Positions 32,810 to 42,388 of a stretch of 64,000 nucleotides of DNA are shown piece after piece; positions within the stretch are counted from its first letter, which is position 1, and the number at the start of each line of letters is the position of its first letter. The DNA comes from Streptomyces sp. 130 (GTDB taxonomy: Bacteria; Actinomycetota; Actinomycetes; Streptomycetales; Streptomycetaceae): positions 1 through 64,000 of the forward strand of contig NZ_VJNO01000009.1 in NCBI RefSeq assembly GCF_007096885.1, in the 5' to 3' direction. Made by a program: the position numbers and the translations under genes. The notes beneath the pieces were generated by a model. It was not told where the DNA came from and made no database searches. It saw only the letters and a list, made by a program, of their open reading frames with translations.

Positions 32810-33703
32810 ATGACACCTTCCGCTTCCGCCCGCCCGCGCCCCTTCGGCCGCGCCCTCTGCGCCATGATCACGCCGTTCACCGCCGAGGGCGCCCTCGACC
32901 GGGAGGCCGCCGCCGCGCACGCCGCCGCCCTGGTCGCGGGCGGCTGCGACGGGCTGGTGCTCAGCGGCACGACCGGGGAGTCCCCGACCACCTCCGACAG
33001 CGAGAAGGCGGAGCTGCTGCGCGCGGTGCGCGAGGCGGTCGGCCCCGGCGTACCGCTGGTGGCGGGCGTCGGCACCGCGGACACCCGGCACACGATCGAG
33101 CTGGCCCGTCAGGCGGAACGCGCGGGCGCGGACGGGCTCCTGGTGGTGACTCCGTACTACAGCAGGCCACCGCAGGCGGCGGTGGAGGCCCACTTCCGGC
33201 GGATCGCGGACGAGGCGGGCCTGCCGGTGATGCTGTACGACATCCCCGGCCGCACCGGCACCCGCATCGAGCCGGAGACCATGCTCAGGCTCGCGGAGCA
33301 CCCGCGCGTCGTGGCCGTGAAGGACTGCTCGCAGGACCTGCTGACGGCGACCCGGGTGATCGCCGCCGGCGGGCTCGCCTACTACTCGGGCTGCGAGGAG
33401 CTGAACCTGCCGCTGTACGCGGTGGGCGGCGCGGGGTTCGTCAGCACGGTCGCCAACGTGGTGCCCGGCCGGCTGCGGGCGGTGCTGGACGCGTTCGACG
33501 CCGGGGACACCGCCGGAGCGGCCCGGCTGAACGCGCGGCTCGCGCCGCTGACCGCGCTGATGATGGCGTCCGGGCTGCCCGGCACGGTGACCGCGAAGGC
33601 GCTGCTGGCGGCGGGCCCGGTGCGCGAACCGCTGCAGCCCGCCGGGCGCGAGGCGTCCGACGGGCTGCGCGCGGCGTACGAGGAACTCCTCGTGTCCGCT
33701 TAG
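32810..33703 (+). CDS. dapA: 4-hydroxy-tetrahydrodipicolinate synthase (DapA-type)
   Basis: 297 aa, the third DHDPS-fold protein of the window and the one closest to genuine DapA: substrate loop SGTTGESPT, Tyr in [11 protein letters not shown], Schiff-base Lys in [10 protein letters not shown]. It would condense pyruvate with aspartate semialdehyde in lysine/diaminopimelate synthesis. It converges on dapD, overlapping it by 4 nt, which supports the lysine role. Streptomyces usually carry another dapA elsewhere, so this may be a paralogue. Confidence 0.85.
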   Translation: MTPSASARPRPFGRALCAMITPFTAEGALDREAAAAHAAALVAGGCDGLVLSGTTGESPTTSDSEKAELLRAVREAVGPGVPLVAGVGTADTRHTIELARQAERAGADGLLVVTPYYSRPPQAAVEAHFRRIADEAGLPVMLYDIPGRTGTRIEPETMLRLAEHPRVVAVKDCSQDLLTATRVIAAGGLAYYSGCEELNLPLYAVGGAGFVSTVANVVPGRLRAVLDAFDAGDTAGAARLNARLAPLTALMMASGLPGTVTAKALLAAGPVREPLQPAGREASDGLRAAYEELLVSA

Positions 33704-34689
33704 TCGTTGCTGTGCAGGACGTCGTTGAGGCCGTCCCAGACCGCGTTGTTCGGGCGGGCCTCGACGGCGCCGGTGACCGAGTTGCGGCGGAAGAGGATGT
33801 TCGAGGCGCCGGAGAGCTCGCGGGCCTTGACCACCTGGCCGTCCGGCATGGTGACGCGCGTCCCGGCGGTGACGTACAGCCCGGCCTCGACGACGCACTC
33901 GTCGCCGAGCGCGATGCCGACCCCGGCCTCCGCGCCGACCAGGCAGCGCTCGCCGATCACGATGCGCTCCTTGCCGCCGCCGGAGAGCGTGCCCATGGTG
34001 GAGGCGCCGCCGCCGATGTCCGAGCCGTCACCGATGACGACACCGGCGGAGATGCGGCCCTCGACCATGGACGTGCCGAGCGTGCCGGCGTTGAAGTTGA
34101 CGAAGCCCTCGTGCATCACGGTCGTGCCGGAGGCGAGGTGCGCGCCGAGGCGCACCCGGTCGGCGTCGGCGATCCGCACCCCCTTCGGCGCCACGTAGTC
34201 CGTCATGCGCGGGAACTTGTCGACGGAGGTCACCTGGAGGTGCAGGCCCTCGGCGCGGGCGTTGAGCCGCACCTTCTCCAGATCGTCCACGGCGACCGGG
34301 CCGAGCGAGGTCCAGGCGACGTTGGCGAGGTGGCCGAAGATGCCGTCCAGGTTCTGGCCGTGCGGCTGGACCAGGCGGTGCGAGAGCAGGTGCAGGCGCA
34401 GGTAGACGTCGTGGGCGTCGAGCGGCTTGTCGTCCAGCGAGGCGATGACCGTGCGCACGGCGACGACCTCGACCCCGCGGCGGGCGTCCACGCCGATGGC
34501 CTTGGCGGCGCCCTCCCCGAGCAGGTTGACGGCCTGGTCGGGGCCGAGCCGCTCGGTTCCGGCGGGGCCGGGCTCGGCGGTGAGCTCGGGGGCGGGGAAC
34601 CAGGTGTCGAGGACGGCACCGTCGCCGGCGATGGTGGCGAGGCCGGCGGCGACGGCGCCGGTGGTACGGGTGGAAGTCGTGTCGGTCAT
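33700..34689 (-). CDS. dapD: Tetrahydrodipicolinate N-succinyltransferase
   Basis: 329 aa of the long actinobacterial DapD class. The N-terminal alpha/beta part precedes a left-handed beta-helix of hexapeptide repeats ([52 protein letters not shown], residues about 175-235). It succinylates tetrahydrodipicolinate with succinyl-CoA on the way to meso-diaminopimelate. Its TAA stop is read from the same four bases (TTAG, 33700-33703) that hold the dapA stop on the other strand. Confidence 0.95.
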   Translation of the reverse strand: MTDTTSTRTTGAVAAGLATIAGDGAVLDTWFPAPELTAEPGPAGTERLGPDQAVNLLGEGAAKAIGVDARRGVEVVAVRTVIASLDDKPLDAHDVYLRLHLLSHRLVQPHGQNLDGIFGHLANVAWTSLGPVAVDDLEKVRLNARAEGLHLQVTSVDKFPRMTDYVAPKGVRIADADRVRLGAHLASGTTVMHEGFVNFNAGTLGTSMVEGRISAGVVIGDGSDIGGGASTMGTLSGGGKERIVIGERCLVGAEAGVGIALGDECVVEAGLYVTAGTRVTMPDGQVVKARELSGASNILFRRNSVTGAVEARPNNAVWDGLNDVLHSND

Positions 34690-34819
34690 GACCAGAAACC
34701 TAACCGGACCGGAGCCGCGCGGGCGAACCGGTCTCAGCGTCCGGGCGACGCACCGCCGGAGCGACGCGGGCCTGACCGCTGACCGAGGCGCCCGCGTACG
34801 GGCTCCGGAGCGGCCCTGC

Positions 34820-35518
34820 GCGTCGGCGGGCCCCTGGATGGACATCGGCTCCGAGACCACGGCCTTTCCCGGCATGCTCCGGGCCGCCCGCGCCTTCGCG
34901 CCCCGCACCGGGCACGTCCTGGACCGCGAGGTCCTGGTCACCGGCTTCTCGCAGGACGCGTCCACGGCCCTCGGGCTCGGCCGGGCACTCCAGGCGGGCG
35001 AGGACCGCTGATTCCGGCGCGGCGCGCCGGCGCCGGTCAGCTGGGCGTAACGACTTCGGCGGCGCGGAGTCGCGCACTCCTCGCGGGCGGGCCGGACGCC
35101 AAGCCGAGCGTGGTCTACGCCGCGTACACGCTGGTCGCCTGCAACCGCCTGCACGCCGTCCACGCCGACCCGGCCGAGGTCTTCCGGGAGCCGTACGCCG
35201 GTACGGTCGAGGCCCTCTTCGACGGCGCGCACACCGGCCAGGAGCGGATGGCGGGCACCCCGGAGACGCCGGACGAGCTGCTGACCGGGCACGGCCACGC
35301 CCCGCTCGCGCACCCGACGGGCGCCCTGCCCGAGGCGCTGCGGACCACCGACGCGGTCTGCGCGGACTGGGCCCCGCGCGGCCCCGGCCCGGGACGGGGT
35401 GCGCGCCCCGGGCACGGACCTCGGCGCGGCCGACCACCACGGCTCGCGCCACCCGGGGGCGGACGTGGCGGCCACCCCGCGCATCGTGCGCCGGTTCGCC
35501 GGGCCGTCCCCGCGCTGA
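34820..35518 (+). pseudogene. Decayed alpha/beta-hydrolase (secreted lipase/esterase-like)
   Basis: Three fragments of one protein lie in two frames. First [23 protein letters not shown]...[25 protein letters not shown] up to an internal TGA at 35009. Then [39 protein letters not shown]...[23 protein letters not shown] in another frame. Last a tail [11 protein letters not shown] ending at 35516-35518. The nucleophile elbow GFSQG has become GFSQD, and the His is not found in frame. No start codon or ribosome site is evident. The gene is clearly inactive. Confidence 0.75.
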
Positions 35519-35525
35519 CGGGCCC

Positions 35526-36062
35526 TCAGCCCGCGACCCGGCCCAGCATCTCGCGCGCGTACGCCTCGTCGTACGCGCCGTCCGTGAGCAGCACCTGGAT
35601 GCAGATGCCGTCCATCAGGGCGACCAGGGCGCGCGCGGTGGCCGGGCCGGTGCGGGGGCGGAGCAGGGCGGTCACGCCGTCGGTCCACTCGGCGGCGACC
35701 GGGCGCAGCGCGGGCCTGCGCACGGCGGCGAGATACAGCTCGTACTCCAGCTCCGCCCGGCCGCGCCCGCCCGCGAAGAACTCCCCGAGCAGCCGGGCGA
35801 GTTCGGCGGCGAGGTCGGCGTCCGGGTCGGCGAGGGCGGGGCTCGCTCGCAGGACGGCGGCGAAGTTCTCGTTGGTCCGGCGCAGGGCCGCGATCAGCAG
35901 TTCGTCCAGCGAGGCGAAGTGGTACGTGGTCGAGCCCAGCGGCACATCCGCCTCGGCGGCGACGGAGCGGTGGCTCAGCCCGGCGATCCCCCGCTCGCCG
36001 ACCACCCGGATCGCCGCGTCGATGATCCGGTCGCGCCGCTCGGGGTCGTACCGCCGCACCAT
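35526..36062 (-). CDS. TetR family regulator
   Basis: 178 aa. The helix-turn-helix is at residues about 25-47 ([29 protein letters not shown]), with a C-terminal ligand domain ending [15 protein letters not shown]. Its ATG shares one base with the stop of the SMR pump gene (TGATG), so it is the second gene of that operon and very likely its repressor. The repeat over the pump start (36383-36398) is the probable operator. Confidence 0.9.
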   Translation of the reverse strand: MVRRYDPERRDRIIDAAIRVVGERGIAGLSHRSVAAEADVPLGSTTYHFASLDELLIAALRRTNENFAAVLRASPALADPDADLAAELARLLGEFFAGGRGRAELEYELYLAAVRRPALRPVAAEWTDGVTALLRPRTGPATARALVALMDGICIQVLLTDGAYDEAYAREMLGRVAG

Positions 36063-36382
36063 CAGTGCGCCCCGCCCAGGTTGAGCACCACCACGCCGGC
36101 GATGACCAGCACGACGCCGAGCGCCTTGAGCGGGCTGGCGGACTCCCCCAGGAAGAACATGCCGATGAGGGCCACGGCCGCGGTGCCGACGCCCGCCCAG
36201 ATCGCGTAGGCGGTGCCGACGGACAGGGTCTTGAGGGTCTGGGCGAGCAGGGAGAAGGCCAGCAGATAGCCGGCGACGGTGATCAGTGAGGGCCAGAGCC
36301 GGGTGAATCCCTCGCTGTACTTCATGGCGGTCGTCCCCGCCACCTCCGCGGCGATGGCCGCGGCAAGCAGTCCGTATCCCAT
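36062..36382 (-). CDS. Small multidrug resistance (SMR) efflux protein
   Basis: 106 aa with four membrane helices. The conserved Glu of SMR pumps is at residue 13 in [22 protein letters not shown], with the later signature [24 protein letters not shown]. It exports cationic compounds in exchange for protons as a dimer. ATG 36382 gives the standard SMR start ([14 protein letters not shown]); a start 18 nt upstream is possible. Confidence 0.92.
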   Translation of the reverse strand: MGYGLLAAAIAAEVAGTTAMKYSEGFTRLWPSLITVAGYLLAFSLLAQTLKTLSVGTAYAIWAGVGTAAVALIGMFFLGESASPLKALGVVLVIAGVVVLNLGGAH

Positions 36383-36398
36383 GTGTACGAGTGTACGC
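36383..36398. promoter_or_regulatory. Candidate TetR operator
   Basis: GTGTACGA-GTGTACGC, 8-bp direct repeats that also form GTAC-N4-GTAC, touching the SMR start codon. Binding there would block the SMR-tetR operon. Confidence 0.45.
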
Positions 36399-36458
36399 AA
36401 CGCCTAGCCGCTACCGTGGTCGGTTCAGCACAGGATCGAACAGACGGGCGGATCGGCA

Positions 36459-37514
36459 GTGGCGCAGGACGCAGGGTGGGGCGGCTGGGGCGGCGGTGGC
36501 TGGATGCCGCCGAAGCCGGGGGTCATACCCCTGGGCCCGCTGAGGCTGGGGGACATATTCAACGGCGCGTTCTCGACGCTGGGCCGCTACGGCAAGCAGC
36601 TCTTCGCGGTGGGGGCGGCCCTGTACGGCGGGGCGCTGGTCGTGGTGGGCGTGGCGGTCGCCGTCGCGTACTCGGCGGTCTCGGACCATCTGGACCGGCT
36701 GTTCGAGCTGGAGGAGGGCGAGAGCGCCGCCTCGGGGGACGTGGTGCCGGTAATCGTCGCGTTCGGCGCGGTCGCGCTGGCCGGAATCCTCGCGATGGTG
36801 ATCGCCTCGGCCGTCGTCTACGCGGCGGTGCCGGCGGTCCTCCAGGAGGCGGTGCTGGGCCGGCCGACGACGTTCTCCGCGGTCTGGCGGCGGGCCTGGG
36901 CGCGGACGCCCGCGGTGGTCGGCACCGTGCTGCTGGCCGGGCTGATCACCATGGTGCCGATCGCCCTGGCGGTGGCCGCGCTCACCGGGGGCATCATCGC
37001 CGCGGTCGCCACGGACGGCAGCGGGGGCGCGGTGGCACTGATCGTCGTCGGCGCGGTCTGCTTCCTCGCCTTCGTCCCGCTGGCCCTCTGGCTCGGGGTG
37101 CGGCTGACGCTCGCCCCCTCGGCCGCCGTCTTCGAGAACCAGGGGCCCGTGGCCTCGATCCGCCGCTCGGCCCAGCTGGTGCGCGGCGACTGGTGGCGGA
37201 TCTGCGGGATGACGCTGCTCGCGGGCGTGATCTCCGCGGCGGCGAGCTACATCATCCAGCTGCCCTTCAGCCTCCTCGGCGTGTTCACGGGCGCGCTGGG
37301 CGGCGCCGCCTTCGACGAGAACACCCACCCGGCCGCGATCCTCACCCTGCTCGGCGGCTACCTGGTCGTCGGGGTGCTCGGCCAGCTGGTGAGCCAGCTG
37401 ATCGTCGCGGTGTTCCCGCCGCTGGTGACGGGGCTGCTGTACGTGGACCGCCGCATCCGCACCGAGGACCTGGGCCCGGTGCTCGCCGAGGCCGCCGCCG
37501 TACCGCCGCGGTAG
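36459..37514 (+). CDS. Multi-span membrane protein (glycerophosphodiester phosphodiesterase membrane-domain-like)
   Basis: 351 aa. The Gly/Trp-rich N-terminus (DAGWGGWGGGGWMPPKPGVIPLGPLRLGDIFNGAFSTLGRY) precedes about six membrane segments. The segment FENQGPVASIRRSAQLVRGDWWRICGMTLL is typical of Streptomyces proteins related to the membrane domain of glycerophosphoryl diester phosphodiesterases. No catalytic domain is present. Start GTG 36459. Function unknown. Confidence 0.85.
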   Translation: MAQDAGWGGWGGGGWMPPKPGVIPLGPLRLGDIFNGAFSTLGRYGKQLFAVGAALYGGALVVVGVAVAVAYSAVSDHLDRLFELEEGESAASGDVVPVIVAFGAVALAGILAMVIASAVVYAAVPAVLQEAVLGRPTTFSAVWRRAWARTPAVVGTVLLAGLITMVPIALAVAALTGGIIAAVATDGSGGAVALIVVGAVCFLAFVPLALWLGVRLTLAPSAAVFENQGPVASIRRSAQLVRGDWWRICGMTLLAGVISAAASYIIQLPFSLLGVFTGALGGAAFDENTHPAAILTLLGGYLVVGVLGQLVSQLIVAVFPPLVTGLLYVDRRIRTEDLGPVLAEAAAVPPR

Positions 37515-37521
37515 CCCGTCC

Positions 37522-37887
37522 TCAGTCGGTCAGCGTCTTCTTCGGGCGCAGTACGCAGAACTCGTTGCCCTCGGGATCGGCCAGCACCACCCACGTCACG
37601 TCCGACGGCTGGCCGACCTCGACGCGCCGGGCACCGAGCCCGATCAGGCGCTCGACCTCGGCCGCCTGGTCGTCCGGCGAGAGGTCGATGTGCAGCCGGT
37701 TCTTGACCGCCTTGTCCTCGGGCACGGGCAGGAAGCAGATGCCGGGCAGCGCGGTCTCGTCGGCCCCGATGACGATCTCGTCCTCGTCCTCGAAGAGCAC
37801 CCGCCAGTCCAGGGCGGCACACCAGAAGCGCGCCTGGGCGGGGAGGTCGTGGGCGTCGACGGCGAGTTGGTGGAAGCGGAGAGCCAT
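37522..37887 (-). CDS. VOC family protein
   Basis: 121 aa, a single glyoxalase/bleomycin-resistance fold with two beta-alpha-beta-beta-beta modules (LRFHQLAVDAHDLPAQARFWCAALDW, and KNRLHIDLSPDDQAAEVERLIGLGA ending LADPEGNEFCVLRPKK). His/Glu metal ligands are present. The substrate is unknown. It is the second of three VOC proteins in the window and stands alone after the suf operon terminator. Confidence 0.87.
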   Translation of the reverse strand: MALRFHQLAVDAHDLPAQARFWCAALDWRVLFEDEDEIVIGADETALPGICFLPVPEDKAVKNRLHIDLSPDDQAAEVERLIGLGARRVEVGQPSDVTWVVLADPEGNEFCVLRPKKTLTD

Positions 37888-37924
37888 GGGCACAGTCTGC
37901 CCGGCGGAGTCCCGGGCCACAACG

Positions 37925-37960
37925 CCGCAACGGCCCCGGCGGGTGCCGGGGCCGTTGCGG
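37925..37960 (-). terminator. Terminator of the suf operon
   Basis: Perfect 16-bp arms (37925-37940 and 37945-37960) with a GGGT loop, 33 nt past the sufT stop. Confidence 0.85.
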
Positions 37961-37993
37961 TCCTGCGGGTCGTACGGCGTCGTACGCGGACGC

Positions 37994-38332
37994 TCAGACG
38001 TTGAAGCCCAGCGCGCGCAGCTGCTCGCGGCCGTCGTCCGTGATCTTGTCCGGGCCCCACGGCGGCATCCAGACCCAGTTGATCCGGAGCTCGTTGACGA
38101 TGCCGTCCGTCGCGGACTTCGCCTGGTCCTCGATGACATCGGTCAGCGGACACGCCGCGGACGTCAGGGTCATGTCGAGGGTGGCGATGTTGGCGTCGTC
38201 GATGTGGATGCCGTAGATCAGCCCCAGGTTGACGACGTCGATGCCCAGCTCGGGGTCGACCACGTCGTACAGCGCTTCGCGGACCTCCTCCTCGGTGGCC
38301 GGCTTGGTGGTCACGGTCTCGTTGTCGCTCAT
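37994..38332 (-). CDS. sufT: SufT-like iron-sulfur assembly factor (DUF59/MIP18)
   Basis: 112 aa, a DUF59 protein: ALYDVVDPELGIDVVNLGLIY and LTSAACPLTDVIEDQ, with the conserved Cys, are diagnostic. It helps mature or deliver Fe-S clusters. It is the last gene of the suf operon and overlaps sufU by ATGA. Confidence 0.92.
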   Translation of the reverse strand: MSDNETVTTKPATEEEVREALYDVVDPELGIDVVNLGLIYGIHIDDANIATLDMTLTSAACPLTDVIEDQAKSATDGIVNELRINWVWMPPWGPDKITDDGREQLRALGFNV

Positions 38333-38784
38333 GCGGTCTTCCCTTCGGACAGCGCCTGCGCCGTCGCGTCCTTCCACGCCATCCAGCTCAGCAGCGCGCA
38401 CTTCACCCGGGCCGGGTACTTGGAGACGCCGGCGAACGCGACCGCGTCCTCCAGCACCTCCTCCATCGCGTCGTCGGGCTCCAGCTGCCCCTTCGACTGC
38501 ATCAGTTCCAGGAACGCGGCCTGGATCTTCCGCGCCTCGCCCAGTTCCTTGCCGACCAGCAGCTCGTTCAGCACGGAGGCGCTGGCCTGGCTGATGGAGC
38601 AGCCCTGGCCCTCGTAACTCACGTCGGCGATGGTCTCGCCGTCGTACCGCACCCGCAGCGTGATCTCGTCACCACACGTCGGATTGACGTGGTGCACCTC
38701 GGCGTCGCCGTCCCGCAGGCCGCGCCCGTGGGGGTGCTTGTAGTGGTCCAGGATCACTTCCTGGTACATGGAATCCAGCTTCAC
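38329..38784 (-). CDS. sufU: SufU, sulfur-transfer/Fe-S assembly protein
   Basis: 151 aa, a zinc-type IscU-like protein. Cys37 with Asp39 (NPTCGDE), Cys62 (GCSISQAS) and the late Cys in RVKCALLSW are the metal ligands. It accepts persulfide sulfur from SufS. GTG 38784 (KLDSMYQEVILDHYKHPHG follows) is chosen as the normal SufU N-terminus. It lies 22 nt behind sufS. Confidence 0.92.
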   Translation of the reverse strand: MKLDSMYQEVILDHYKHPHGRGLRDGDAEVHHVNPTCGDEITLRVRYDGETIADVSYEGQGCSISQASASVLNELLVGKELGEARKIQAAFLELMQSKGQLEPDDAMEEVLEDAVAFAGVSKYPARVKCALLSWMAWKDATAQALSEGKTA

Positions 38785-38806
38785 GAGTTCTAATCCCCAG
38801 CCGCGT

Positions 38807-40063
38807 CTAGGCGAAAAAGTTCCGGACGTGTTCCAGCCCGTCCACCAGGGCGTCGACCTCGGCGGGCGTGGAGTACAGATAGAACGACGCTCGCGTCGTC
38901 GCAGGAATTCCGTACCGCAGGCAGACCGGCCGGGCGCAGTGGTGGCCGACCCGGACCGCGATGCCCTGTTCGTCCAGCACCTGCCCCACGTCGTGCGGAT
39001 GGATGTCGCCGAGCGTGAAGGAGATCGTCGCGCCGCGGTCCTCCGCGTCGGCCGGTCCGATGATGCGCAGGTCCGGCACTTCGAGGAGGCGCTTGACCGC
39101 GTAACCGGTGATGGCCTGCTCATGGCGGTGGATGTTCTCCATGCCGACCGCCGAGAGGTAGTCCACGGCCGCGCCGAGGCCGACGGCCTGGGCGATCGGG
39201 GGCGTACCCGCCTCGAACTTGTGCGGCGCGGGCGCGTAGGTCGAGGAGTGCATCGACACGGTCTCGATCATCTCGCCGCCGCCCAGGAACGGCGGCAGGT
39301 CCTCCAGGAGTTCCTGCCGTCCCCAGAGCACGCCGATGCCGGTCGGGCCGACCATCTTGTGACCGGTGAACGCCACGAAGTCGGCCTGGAGCGCCTGCAC
39401 GTCGAGCACCATGTGCGGGGCCGCCTGGGAGGCGTCGACGCAGACGAGCGCACCGACCTCCTGGGCGCGGCGGACGATCTGCTCGACCGGGTTGTGCGTG
39501 CCCATGATGTTCGAGACCAGCGTGAAGGAGACGATCTTCGTCTTCTCGGTGATGATCTCGTCGATGTTGGACAGGTCGAGGCGGCCGTCGTCGGTGATGC
39601 CGAACCACTTCAGCTTCGCGCCCGTGCGCTGCGAGAGCAGCTGCCAGGGAACGATGTTGGAGTGGTGCTCCATCTCCGTGGTGACGATCTCGGTCTCGTG
39701 GTCGACCCGGTAGGGCTCGTCGGCCCAGCCGAGCATGTTGGCCACGAGGTTCAGCGACTCGGAGGCGTTCTTCGTGAAGATGACCTCGTCGCGGCTGGGC
39801 GCGTTGATGAAAGCGGCGACCTTGTCACGGGCGCCCTCGTACAGCGCCGTGGCCTCCTCCGCGATCGTGTACACGCCCCGGTGCACATTGGCGTTGTGCC
39901 GCTCGTAGTACTCGCCCATGGCGTCGAGGACCTGGCGCGGCTTCTGCGAGGTCGCCGCGCTGTCCAGGTAGACGACCTTCTTGCCGTCGTGGACCGTGCG
40001 GTCCAGGAGGGGGAAGTCCTTGCGGATCGCCTCGGTGTCGAGGAGGCCCGGCAGATATGTCAC
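38807..40063 (-). CDS. sufS: Cysteine desulfurase SufS
   Basis: 418 aa, a group II cysteine desulfurase. PLP Lys236 is in FTGHKMVGPTGIG, and the catalytic Cys region is RVGHHCARPVCLRYG. It removes sulfur from cysteine and passes it to SufU. GTG 40063 overlaps the sufC stop as GTGA, giving tight coupling. Confidence 0.95.
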   Translation of the reverse strand: MTYLPGLLDTEAIRKDFPLLDRTVHDGKKVVYLDSAATSQKPRQVLDAMGEYYERHNANVHRGVYTIAEEATALYEGARDKVAAFINAPSRDEVIFTKNASESLNLVANMLGWADEPYRVDHETEIVTTEMEHHSNIVPWQLLSQRTGAKLKWFGITDDGRLDLSNIDEIITEKTKIVSFTLVSNIMGTHNPVEQIVRRAQEVGALVCVDASQAAPHMVLDVQALQADFVAFTGHKMVGPTGIGVLWGRQELLEDLPPFLGGGEMIETVSMHSSTYAPAPHKFEAGTPPIAQAVGLGAAVDYLSAVGMENIHRHEQAITGYAVKRLLEVPDLRIIGPADAEDRGATISFTLGDIHPHDVGQVLDEQGIAVRVGHHCARPVCLRYGIPATTRASFYLYSTPAEVDALVDGLEHVRNFFA

Positions 40064-40824
40064 GCGGCAGCGCCACCCTTCACGTACGCCTCGTAGCCCT
40101 CGTTCTCCAGCTTGTCGGCCAGCTCGGCGCCGCCGGACTCGGCGATCCGGCCGTTGGCGAAGACGTGCACGAAGTCGGGCTTGATGTACCGGAGAATCCG
40201 GGTGTAGTGCGTGATCAGCAGGGTGCCGACCTCGCCGGTCTCGCGGACCCGGTTGACGCCCTCGGAGACGATGCGCAGGGCGTCGACGTCCAGACCGGAG
40301 TCGGTCTCGTCCAGGATGGCGACCTTCGGCTTGAGGAGCTCCAGCTGGAGGATCTCGTGGCGCTTCTTCTCACCGCCGGAGAAGCCCTCGTTGACGTTGC
40401 GCTCGGCGAAGGCCGGGTCCATCTGGAGCTGGGCCATCGTCTCCTTGACCTCCTTCACCCAGGTGCGCAGCTTGGGCGCCTCGCCGCGCACGGCGGTGGC
40501 GGAGGTACGCAGGAAGTTGGAGACCGAGACCCCGGGGATCTCGACCGGGTACTGCATGGCGAGGAACAGGCCGGCGCGGGCCCGCTCGTCCACGGACATC
40601 TCCAGGACGTCCTCGCCGTCCAGGGTCACCGTGCCGCTGGTGATCGTGTACTTGGGGTGGCCTGCGAGGGAGTACGCGAGGGTGGACTTGCCGGACCCGT
40701 TGGGGCCCATGATGGCGTGGGTCTCGCCCTGCTTCACGGTCAGGTCGACGCCCTTGAGGATCTCCTTCGTGGCGTTGTCGGCCTCGACGGAGACGTGCAG
40801 GTCGCGGATTTCAAGCGTTGCCAT
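40060..40824 (-). CDS. sufC: Fe-S assembly ATPase SufC
   Basis: 254 aa. Walker A GPNGSGKST, signature FSGGEKKR, Walker B VAILDETDSGLD and switch His in LLITHYTRIL. It powers the SufBC2D scaffold complex. ATG 40824 lies 7 nt after the Rieske gene stop. Confidence 0.95.
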   Translation of the reverse strand: MATLEIRDLHVSVEADNATKEILKGVDLTVKQGETHAIMGPNGSGKSTLAYSLAGHPKYTITSGTVTLDGEDVLEMSVDERARAGLFLAMQYPVEIPGVSVSNFLRTSATAVRGEAPKLRTWVKEVKETMAQLQMDPAFAERNVNEGFSGGEKKRHEILQLELLKPKVAILDETDSGLDVDALRIVSEGVNRVRETGEVGTLLITHYTRILRYIKPDFVHVFANGRIAESGGAELADKLENEGYEAYVKGGAAA

Positions 40825-40831
40825 GGGTGAC

Positions 40832-41149
40832 TCAGGACTCCTGGGTGACGGAGACGAGCACATCGTCCCCTTCGATCTTGACGGGGTATACGGGGACGGG
40901 GCGCGTCGCGGGAAGGCCGGACGGCTTGCCGGTGCGCAGGTCGAAGCTCGATCCGTGCAGCCAGCACTCGATCGAGCAGTCCTCGACCTCGCCCTCGGAC
41001 AGCGAGACGTTCGCGTGCGAGCAGATGTCGTTGATCGCGAACACCTCGCCCTCGGTGCGGACGACGGAGACCGGCGTGCCGTCGAGCTCCACCCGCTTGG
41101 GGGTGTCGTCCTCCAGCTCGCTCAGCGCACAGGCTTTGACGAAGGCCAT
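40832..41149 (-). CDS. Rieske [2Fe-2S] ferredoxin within suf operon
   Basis: 105 aa. A complete Rieske site CSHANVSL (CxH) and CWLHGSSFD (CxxH) sits in the non-haem-oxygenase/NirD-type ferredoxin fold. Its place between sufD and sufC, with 1-nt overlap to sufD, suggests that it donates electrons in cluster assembly. This placement is a known actinobacterial arrangement. Confidence 0.92.
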   Translation of the reverse strand: MAFVKACALSELEDDTPKRVELDGTPVSVVRTEGEVFAINDICSHANVSLSEGEVEDCSIECWLHGSSFDLRTGKPSGLPATRPVPVYPVKIEGDDVLVSVTQES

Positions 41150-42330
41150 CAGACCGACGCCTCCAGCTCGGCCTCGATCTTGTCGAGCAGCCGGGCCTCG
41201 ACGTCCGGCAGGCCGATCTGCTGGACCAGCTCGGCGAAGAAGCCGCGCACGACGAGGCGGCGGGCCTCCTCGGCCGGGATGCCCCGGGACTGGAGGTAGA
41301 ACAGCTGCTCGTCGTCGAAGCGGCCGGTCGCGGAGGCGTGGCCGGCGCCGACGATCTCGCCGGTCTCGATCTCCAGGTTCGGCACGGAGTCGACCCGCGC
41401 GCCGTCCGTGAGGACCAGGTTGCGGTTCATCTCGTAGGTGTCGGTGCCCTCGGCGGCGGCCTGGATGAGCACGTCGCCGATCCACACCGCGTGCGCCTCG
41501 TCGCCCTGGAGCGCGCCCTTGTAGGCCACGTTGGACTTGCAGTGCGGGGTGTTGTGGTCGACCAGGAGGCGGTGCTCCTGGTGCTGGCCCTTGTCGGTGA
41601 AGTACAGGCCGAACAGCTCGGCCTCGCCGCCGGTGCCCGCGTAGGCGACCCGGGGGTGCAGCCGGACCAGGTCGCCGCCGAAGGTGACGACGACGGACTT
41701 GAACGAGGCGTCCCGGCCGACCAGCGCGTTGTGCTGGGCGACGTGGACCGCGCGCTCGTCCCAGTCCTGCACGGAGACGACGGTCAGCTTGGCACCGTCG
41801 CCCAGGACGTAGTCCACGTTGGCGGCGAGCACCGCGTCACCGGTGTGGTCGATGACGACGACGGCCTCGGCGAAGGCGCCCAGCTCCACGACCTGGTGGC
41901 CGTAGGCGACACCGCCCTCGCCGTGCACGGCGATCCGGATCGGCTCGGTCAGCACGGCCTCCTTGGGGACCGTGACGACGTGGGCCTGCTCGAAGGAGGT
42001 GTACGCCTGGGCGGCCACCCGGTCGACCGGCTTGCCGGCCTTGCCCAGCCGGGCGTCGTCGCGGCCGACGGTCTCGACCACGACGCCCTCGGGTGCCTCG
42101 ATGGCGACCTTCACACCGCTCCCGGTGGCGGCGGCGGTGCCGTCGTGCAGGCCGCGCAGCCGCTCCAGCGGGGTGAACCGCCACTCCTCCTCGCGGCCGT
42201 GCGGGACGGGGAAGTCCGCGACGTCGAAGGACGGGGGCGCGCTCATGCGCGTGGCGACGGTCGACTCCGCGGCCACCGCGATGGAACCGGCGGTGGTGGA
42301 CCCCGCAGGGATGTTCTGAGCCTCAGCCAT
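41149..42330 (-). CDS. sufD: Fe-S assembly protein SufD
   Basis: 393 aa, the SufBD beta-helix scaffold family: REEEWRFTPLERL at the N-terminus, then the core VRLHPRVAYAGTGGEAELFGLYF and the C-terminal GHASATGRFDDEQLFYLQSRGIPAEEARRLVVRGFF. It partners SufB and SufC. ATG 42330 is preferred over TTG 42360. Confidence 0.94.
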   Translation of the reverse strand: MAEAQNIPAGSTTAGSIAVAAESTVATRMSAPPSFDVADFPVPHGREEEWRFTPLERLRGLHDGTAAATGSGVKVAIEAPEGVVVETVGRDDARLGKAGKPVDRVAAQAYTSFEQAHVVTVPKEAVLTEPIRIAVHGEGGVAYGHQVVELGAFAEAVVVIDHTGDAVLAANVDYVLGDGAKLTVVSVQDWDERAVHVAQHNALVGRDASFKSVVVTFGGDLVRLHPRVAYAGTGGEAELFGLYFTDKGQHQEHRLLVDHNTPHCKSNVAYKGALQGDEAHAVWIGDVLIQAAAEGTDTYEMNRNLVLTDGARVDSVPNLEIETGEIVGAGHASATGRFDDEQLFYLQSRGIPAEEARRLVVRGFFAELVQQIGLPDVEARLLDKIEAELEASV

Positions 42331-42388
42331 GGCTGTCGTAGTGCTCGCTTTCTCTGTCAAGAACTCTTCAGGACGCGTTCGCGGCGTA

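Noticed and set aside
32810..33703. The third DHDPS-fold gene as another sugar-acid enzyme
   Set aside because: It keeps the SGTTGES loop and other DapA residues and lies against dapD, so lysine biosynthesis is the better call.
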